Assembly: GCA_905116865.2 (NCBI GenBank)
Contig: CAJHNH020001125.1
Span: 131,121 to 195,120 of the forward strand
Origin: Candidula unifasciata
Lineage: Eukaryota > Mollusca > Gastropoda > Stylommatophora > Geomitridae
Direction of reading: 5' to 3'
Length of the DNA stretch: 64,000 bases
The first letter of the stretch is position 1. Each line of letters begins with the position of its first letter. The translations under genes were made by a program, and so were the position numbers. This document shows, piece after piece, positions 44,101-53,300 of this stretch. Below the pieces are notes generated by a model. The model saw only the letters and a program-made list of their open reading frames with translations, made no database searches and had not been told where the DNA came from.

Positions 44101-47100
44101 GCATTCTAATGTTGTAGGGCCTTTCTTGTGTGTATATATTTATTGTTGACCATTTCAAATTGTTTCGAAGCACAAAATATTAAATGGAGTGACCAGTTAG
44201 TTCCCTTGCTCATTACTTACACATGTGTATGCATGCTAGAATGTAAGACATTGTTCCCATGTCAAATGCATGCTAAAAACTGGGACCAGGAAATGTTTCT
44301 GGAAAGTAAAAGCCGCCTCAGTTAACCAGCAATACCTTTAAGTGCCAATTAGTCCTATAAATGTGTATAGTTACGAAGCTAGCACAATATAATTATGTTG
44401 AAAGGCATGGACAGGGACCTTAATGTGTGTTGTATGATAATGAGACCGCCTGACCTTAACACAATGTTCTTTCAAAATATTTTTTGATAAAATCACTTCC
44501 TAACTCACTCACATACAATAACTGCACACACACACACACAGATATAATTATAACACTCTGATTGTTACCTGATTATTAACAGATGCTTAGAAAAGCTTAT
44601 TATTTAAACAAAAATATGTAACTACTGAAACAATTCAGATAGTGGGAGGTAAACAGCCAAGCAGTGGACGATGCAGTGTATGGAGGATAGCTGCAGATGA
44701 CAGCATCTCTGCAAAGTTAAGTGGCAGATTTGCATGCTACCTGGATCAACAGTAATTTCTAGGAATGGATTTTGAAAACGTAAGAGACTAAATGTAAAAT
44801 GTAAATAAAAATTTTAAAAAATTTAAGCTTACCTGTTCGTCTTCAGTGTCTGCCGGAACAATCTGGAAAGACAGAAGAAGATAACATTTAGAAAACCAAA
44901 AAAAGATTACTTGGCAGTTTAATCAGATACAGCACAAAAGCTAGCAAGTCTGCGTGGTCAGTGTTCAACAGCTAGCAACAGCAAGTTGGGCCAAACCTTA
45001 CATAACTTCACACCATCATAGATACTCTTTACACCATCATAGATACTTTATCTTGTAGCACATTAATTAAAATATCCCGCTCCATCAGCACTTTAGTAAA
45101 GTTTCCATCAATTATCACCAGTACAGCTGGGTAGCCATTATATATATATATATATATATTTATCCAGAAGAAAGCACTTCTATTCTCTATTTCTGGAATG
45201 CCTTGTGGTGAGTGTCTGGACAGGAAGAGATCTCTAGAACTAGCAGAACATGCCTTTCTGCAGTGATCGGCAGTTTTAGCACTTTCTGTTCAGGCATGCT
45301 TTCCAAAAGTACCTCATTCATACCTGTATTTTAATTCCCTGGACGTTGAGGATTTTGAGTAAAATTTATACAACTATTAGGAATATAGAAGAAAAAAAGG
45401 GCTTCTTTTCTCTACTCCTGGGATGCCTCGAAGTGTCAGGGTAAGAAGATCTCTAGAGAGGGCCCTTCTGCCCTGATCTGCAGTTTTAACACGTCCTGTT
45501 CAAAAACAACATGTCTTAAGTGTTCAAAACCGGTGTCAAAGTGACACATTTTCAGCACTACTGGCTCAGCATTTCAGACAACCAATATTTACATAGATTA
45601 TACTCTAGTCACTTTATCAATGTCTAGACTATAACATCTTAAAAACATTTATATAACACAGCTTGGTACCTGATCTTTATTTTGCCATTTATCAGTACAT
45701 CTGCTGAAATACCATAAAGCTCCGTACCATAAAGTATAAAGCTAGGCAGCTATCCTCCGAACAACGGCCCTAAATTATCGAGGCGGAAAATATACCCTAA
45801 CAGGGCCTTAGTCACGTGTCAATTTCGCACTTGCAACGTCTTAAATTGCGCACTTGCGCCACCGCCGAGAGTATCCCCCACGCCGCTCACGTAGCATGGA
45901 TTGTGACTAAACTAGATGGCTGGGACTCACGAGCAGCAGCTACTGCACCTTCCTTTATTTTATTTGCCCGTGAGCGGCGTGGGCGATACTCTCGGCAGTG
46001 GCGGTATAGTCCCCGGAATGAAATGAAACCAAATGAAATGACCAAAGGAGCGAAACAAACCCACCACCTTCAGAACATAAGGTAAACAGTAGATTAACCA
46101 CATCACCATGGAGTATGGAGAGCCCCAATATATACATAACAATTAACAGTATCAAGTATTTGAGACCTAGCAAGAACTAGACACTTCTCTCCACAAATAG
46201 TAACCTTAAGATTACCTGCAATTTCAATAAATGAAGTAAACTTTAATAAACAGATTAACATAAACTTTATTAAAATAACTGTAATTGTTTCAATTATAAA
46301 CGAGGACCATCAGCTAAGCATTTATGTTTCAAAGAAATCCATGTTTTGATCTCAAGCAATAATAATTATTAACAATGCATCCAAACAGTTCTAACCTCTA
46401 AAAAGGAAATTATTAAATTTAAAATGGAGATATTTAAATAAGAATACAAAGGCAATAGAAACTTTCATGGCACTCCGGAATTTGTGGAGGTCAAAAGAAA
46501 ACAAAAGAAATGAAATGAAATACTTAACTTAAAATTCTAATCGTTATACTAATGTCAAATCAGTACTTTTGTATGGAGGGGAAACAGGGAGAACAATTAT
46601 TGTCAGTAATAAATTGGAGACATTCATTAACTGGTGCCTGCGCAGAATAGAGGGAATTAATGGTATGATAGAATAACTAATGTAGATCTTTGGAAGAGAA
46701 CTCAACTAAGCAAGCTCCAGTGGACTAAGAGGTGAGGAAAAAGAGGCTGTTCTTAGAACAGTGAGAAACCCGAAGATCAGCATAACTAGAAATAGAATGT
46801 CTCTGCATTGGAACCCACAGATGCATAGGAATAAAGGAGAAGAGAGCTGGATAATGAAATTAGAACGTAGTGGAGGACATAAGGAGAACTCCTTGCAATA
46901 GCGAAGGATAGAACGACTTGGCGTAAGTTGGTTGAGGGCCTATGCTCCATTGAGGGTTAGAAAGCCAGAAGACGAAGAATAAATTAAATTACGGAGCAAT
47001 GAGCAGGGTCAAGGTGTACACAAATCTCAACCAAGTGTTACCAGCTGTATCTAGCTACCTTAGACACAAGTCGGAGAAAAACTTTAAACCGGTTACAGAT

Positions 47101-50100
47101 TTTAATAACTTAAAAAATCTAAATCACCACAGTAGATATTTTATGAAAGGTCTGACAATTAATCGTGCCGATTTAAATTTAATGTTATAAAATCAATCAA
47201 ATTTCTTTTCGTATTTTTAGAACCAAGATATAAGATATCGTTGCGGAGAGTTGCGTCAACTCAACGATCTAGGCTACATGATCATGATGAAGTCATGAAT
47301 ACCAGGTCCGATCTTTTAATAATTAAATGAAACAGAAAGAAAAAAATAGATTTAGACCTCTCTAGAAAAAAAATCGAACTAATCGAGGTGTGAAAAAACT
47401 CAACCAGCTGGCTTACCTCACAAGTCGAAAAGACAAAGATGGTGGTTGCACTTTTTTTTTAATACGGGTTTTAGTTTGAATCAACTTTTTACAATCCAAA
47501 CAACTATCTACTCATTGCTACTTACATTATTTCTTTCGTGAAAATTTTGACAATCAAACGTGATCATCATATCCAGACATAGAACCAAATATTGTGGAAG
47601 CAGCTGCGGAATCAAACGCAATCGGTCGTCTGGTTTACAATCGAGTCCCAGAGACCGGCTCAAATCTTTGTTGCAAACAGCTGACGGAAGTTTACCCTCC
47701 GACCCCTGCATACGAAATTAGCGATGCGTGCGCATCTTATTTACATACGGCCTTCACTGATATCAATTATAACTCTCTTGTTTTAAATGTAATAAATACA
47801 AATTTAGAGTTTATATCTGCAAAATATTGTTAGGAAATTAATATTTAACTTGAAATATATAAACTTAGATAAAAATAAAGTGAAATTATAGAGAAAAAAG
47901 TCGTTCAATGTCACGGAGCTGACGTCACGGCGAAGGTCGCGGTAAATTTCCACAGGTATATGAAAGAGGGGAAAAAAAGAAAGTGGATATAGCTAAATTT
48001 GAAAACACGCAACTGAATTAACCAGTACCTGGGAAAAAACCCCAAAGGGTGAGTCGATATCCACGGAAAAAAAAGTATCGATAAGAAAGGAATTTTTAAA
48101 GACTTTAGTAAAGCGCCAAGATAAAAATCAAGGACATTTATAAATAAGAACAGGTTTTAGCATAGCAGTATGCAAGGCAGATAGAAGATAAAACACCTTG
48201 GCATAAGCAATAATTTCGCAAGATTGAAAACAAGAGTGGAATTTAACAAAAACAATAATAATAATTAACACAACATACCAACACACTGTGCTAGTCATCC
48301 TTGATTTTTTAAATGTTTTTGCTTTGTTGGTATTTTGTGTTTGTGTTACTAGCTGTTGCATCATCCGTTTGTCTAAAGTGCTGCGGTACAGGCGAAGAGG
48401 AACAACATTGCTTACCACTTAAGTGCTGCTGTTTGTGTAGACATCAATGAGGTAATAAATTCACGCGAATTGACGAGCACGCATCAAAGTAAGTGTAAGA
48501 AGTAGAGTACACAGATAGCAATGCACAATATAAAATATAAATTTATATAACAACGAAGGAGCTCAATCAATCTCTCCCCGTGTGGGTTGCGGGACCCTAT
48601 TGTGTTGAAAACAATAGACCCGCGATCTCCCCAAGAAGTATAACGTGGGATTCGACTAACTGCGAACATCCTTTGAAGTCGGCGTGCATCTACTCAAGCA
48701 ACAACCAGCAGCACACATATCTTTTTCTTCAGCATTCCGAGCCCTTGAGGTTCTTTGCTGCAGATAGCACCTGCCTCCATTCATCTTTCTGGTTGGCCTT
48801 CTCTTTCCAGTTGGTAACCCAAAGTGTTTGTAGGTCTGTCTGGATATTATCTCTCCATCGTCTATTTGGTCTCCCTCGTGGTCTAGAGCACACATATAAG
48901 CCAGTAAAATAGACGTACATGCAAAACTCAGGCCGTGGCACAAAGTCAAAGTCCAAATGGACGAACACGACTGAAGCTTACAGCCAGTGAACAGAGAAGA
49001 AAAAAAAAAGTACCGTTTGCATTCCCTGTGGGTAGAGGGACCCCACTTGTATGGGTAGAGCGGGTGGGATGATATATTCACTGACTATAGCAAGCATGTC
49101 GTAATATGCGACTAACTAGGTTTGCTATAATTTTTTAATCTGGACCGAGCGGGGCAGATATCGCAGCTTAGCTGTAAACCACATGTCGGGCCAACGCTCT
49201 GTTAAGAGCGAGCGAATTAGAACTTGTCGTTTGTGAGTGATCACAGGATTTGCAGGTCAATGACACTACCACCACCACCATCTTCATCATCATCGTCGTC
49301 ATCATCATCATCATCAATATCAGTATGTGCCTGCAAATTAGCATAGACGGTCGTGTTCGCCTTCGTACACAATCACCAGAATCGTGGATCAAGTGAGTTT
49401 ATAGCTCTGTCTACTCCTGGCTAAATGCTCTCTGTGGATCGGAAGGTCGTGGGTTCGGATCCTGGGGGAGCCGGAGTTTTTTTTTCCCTCAAAAATGACC
49501 TTGGCTCCCGGGTCGATATAGCCTTAAACTGGTACCAGGCACAGTCCTGGGAAGTAAAAGCGGCCGAAGTGATGCTGACTACATCACTCATCAAGTGTCG
49601 ACTGGTCTATAAAATATTGGTGCGTGGAAAAGGATCCTTTAATTCTTCTTCTTTATCTTCGCGTTTACCAGCTGTGAACTCTGGCGGAAAGTTCTGGTCG
49701 TTCGTCCACTTCTAGACTGCAGTCAAGTTCCAGAACCTGAGTGTTGCGTGTGCATCCGTTTGTCAGATCTGACTAATTTGTATGCAGGCTATTGGCTCCT
49801 TGCCTCTCAGGCAGATGCACTCCTTCGAGGGAAGCTCCCAATTAGTCGACTCCTAAGACATGCTTTTGGGTAGGCAGTGGATCTATTCTTGTTCTCCCTA
49901 TAATAGGGCCCCGGATCCCACACGGGAAGATCCTTTAATTGATCATTGACTCCTTGCACGGTTTCTATTAACGGTAACCGCCTCACAAAGTTCTTGAGTC
50001 ATTCTTTTCTCAGAACTTGTCAAAACATTATCTCCAAGTCTAATTTCGCTAGTCAGGCTATGAGGGCTGTTCCTGTTTGTTTTTCATTCTATATTTAAAA

Positions 50101-50265
50101 TAAATTTAGACTATGGCAGGTTCTACACTTTTCTCAGCCGTCTTTTTCAAAGCTGTATTGCCTTGGTTCTAAATATAAAACAAACGCAATACATCGCGAA
50201 CAGTTGGAACAATTGCTCGTACAGCGAAAACACGTTTTCGGCATTTGGTTGGTGTCCACTGACAC

Positions 50266-50341
<76 letters not shown>

Positions 50342-53300
50342 TCTTTCTCTCTGTTCATGTTGGTCTGTCTGTCTACATGCGTGTGCTATGTATGTATGTA
50401 TATGATTGTGAATATATACATCTGCAATTCAATATACTGCTTTATAAAATTATCATGAGAGATTCTAGCTCATGACATACAGACGAGAAAAAAAAAAGAA
50501 TTGAACTGAAAGCAAAGATTGCGGGTGAGGTTGATCCAACTTGGAGCTAACATCCCCCCTAAATCCATCCGCCCCCCCCCCCACCACTAAACACCCTCCC
50601 CCCCCCCCCCCCCCCCCCCCCACCCCCCCCCCACGAAACCCGTCAAGTACCGATTGGTATATAAAATATAGGACTAGCCCTATACAATGTTTCTTTTCTC
50701 AGTGATGCATCTTCCATCTGATGCTATCCATGTGCCCAGATATTTAAATGTCTGTACTTGTCCCAAAATAACACCATTGACTTTTATTATACATTTAGGA
50801 ATACTTCTTTTCTTTGATACCACCCTTACTTCTGTCTTCACATTATTCAAACTGAGGCTCATTCTTCCACTTTCTACCACCACAATGTCTATCATTTTCT
50901 GTAGTTCTTTCTGACTTGGTGCTATCAAGACTGCCATCAGTGTAACGTAAACTGTTTATATTGTACCCACCAAACACAATTCTGGACATTTCAATTAAAG
51001 ATCTCATATATTCATCACTGTATAGTGAAAATAAATCAGGTGACAGTGCTGAAAGATATACCGCACTTATTAACTTGTTCAAAGTACAATGACGCAAACA
51101 TCCTATGACAAATCATAACCAGTCATAGAGCTCAAACATGAAATCGGTCACTGACGTTTCTGTTACTTATCTTTAACCTACTCACCAGCGAAAAAAACGC
51201 CAATCCTCAAATGTACTCAGTAAACGTTTTCCTTTTGTTCGCATTCATATTTCCTATCAATGTGTCGTTATGTGTCACAGTATTCAGTGTCGACATATCT
51301 TATTCGTCGTGCGCACTTCCCCCTCATTCATTGCTTCTTTACATGTTCTGTGTTAAGTTATAACAATCGACGTCACTGCACACTGGGAATTCCTATGCAT
51401 CCTCAAATCCTCCTATGCAGCAGCTGCTCCAAGGTATGTCTACTGACTGTTCTCATAAGATACTGGTTATCTCGGCCTCGAATGCGGCGTAGATGTGCTT
51501 CACCGGGTTTACTCCAGTGTCACGCAATCGTATTAGTGTCAAAGATTATCCACTAACCCAGTCCCTACACCGTTGATAATATCTGCTCTGTTCATGCTCT
51601 TTACTGTATGCGTTCGTTCATTGCTTGCCAGTCCTGTGTTTGTTCTAGTTGTCCTCGGCTTGTTCTAGTAATTTTTTTCTTCTTCTTTGAGCTCCCAGAC
51701 TGTAAATCCCAACGGAGTCAGCACACAAGTAAGCCAGATCTGTAAAACCGATGTGCACGCACAATTTAAGTTCTGGAAGTGGCCTCAAGTCCAGACGTGG
51801 AGGAACAACCAAAACCTTTCACCAGAGCATACAGCCAGTGAACAGTAAGAAGAGAAGAGCTAACACTGAAGGTAACAGAAGCAGAAGAAATAAATGGGAG
51901 AAGACTGGGTAGTCCGATTTAAGGGGATGACAAAACAAAAGCTCATGACTTCTGAAAGTGAAAGGAAATTGTAGAGAAACAGTATCGCCCATGCCAGCAG
52001 GTAGAAACTCAGTGACGAAGCTGACTCACTGGAAATTCAAGACTCATCCTACTGGATCGAACTGTTAAGTACAAAGTATATAAATAATAGAGTAACAACA
52101 CCGGGCGGGTTTTTCCTCTGTTGACACATGATAAAAATCGCAGAGGCAGGCCGGGCAAGATAAGCAGCTGTCACAATGAATGCAAATGCAGCCAACAAGA
52201 CAGGATAAACCAATCAATAACGGTAGGATAAACGGGAGGATTTGCCCAACAAAATAAATTAAAATTGTTTAACTATTGATCACCTGCTGTTAGGAGCTGT
52301 ATTTATCCAGACAAGGGACATCATCTTGTCTCTGCAATGCTTCTTCGCCATTGGAGGTGGGGTAGGGGAGGGGGAGGGGGGGGGGGTTGGACTAGTCCAT
52401 TGGTCAGGAAAATGTTTATATTTGTCCATGTACACACATAATTGTACAGCTAGAGCCATAAGTGTTACTGTCAGTAAACGCATGTATGACTAGTCAAGGG
52501 AGACACTTCCCATCTTTTTTTACCCGCCGCCCATCGATAACAAGGGAAATTATTTCCGGCCCACCTGATAACTAAACCCAAACACAGACACAAACGTTGA
52601 TTAATGACGTTGAATATCACCTTATGATTGAAATCAGCGGTAAGAAATGAGGGGAGGGGTGTGGAGGGATATCCCAAAAGTGCGACAATTTCGAAACTTC
52701 CTTCTTGGACGCGGTTATCCCAGAGGGCCAGTCTGAGGTTTTTGTTAATGTTAACCCAGTCATTTCCTTGTGAGATGCTATTTTTCGTTTTTTTTTTTTT
52801 TAAAGCCCTACTCTGGCTCTTGTTAGGGGCCGCAATATAGCCCGGCAATAAAAATAAAGCAGAAATGAATGGTCAGCCAGTGTGTAGATGGGCCGGGAAA
52901 CGTGAACATAACCGGTCTGTCCGGGCTATCGCCTACCACCCTGATATTACAAGAGTCTGGACCGCAGACCAGCGATGCAGTTCCAATATACCCCATTCAA
53001 CCCCACAATAGATATAACCAGGCCACCTCACCAGGGAATGATCAGAGATAGCATTACCATCTTTATCATCATCATTTGTACCATGATTTCACCAAGGGCA
53101 GGCAAATCCCATTCCATTACATTCTGCGCCACTGCCCCTGCCACTTCTGCCTGTGTTCAGCACTTTTCGCGTTGGAGGCAGGGAAGCTTTCAGTCTGGTG
53201 ATTTAAGGCCACAGAGCCAGCGGGGTCGCCACGCACTGTGAAGGTCAGGATTTAATTTTTGACACCAAAATAAACAAATCTCGGTTCTCCTTAAAACTAC

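Noticed and set aside
46999..47190. Open frame starting [15 protein letters not shown], faintly like the N-terminus of casein kinase II alpha
   Set aside because: The resemblance covers about ten residues only, then ends. There is no kinase sequence downstream, and the frame lies in a sestrin intron on the opposite strand.
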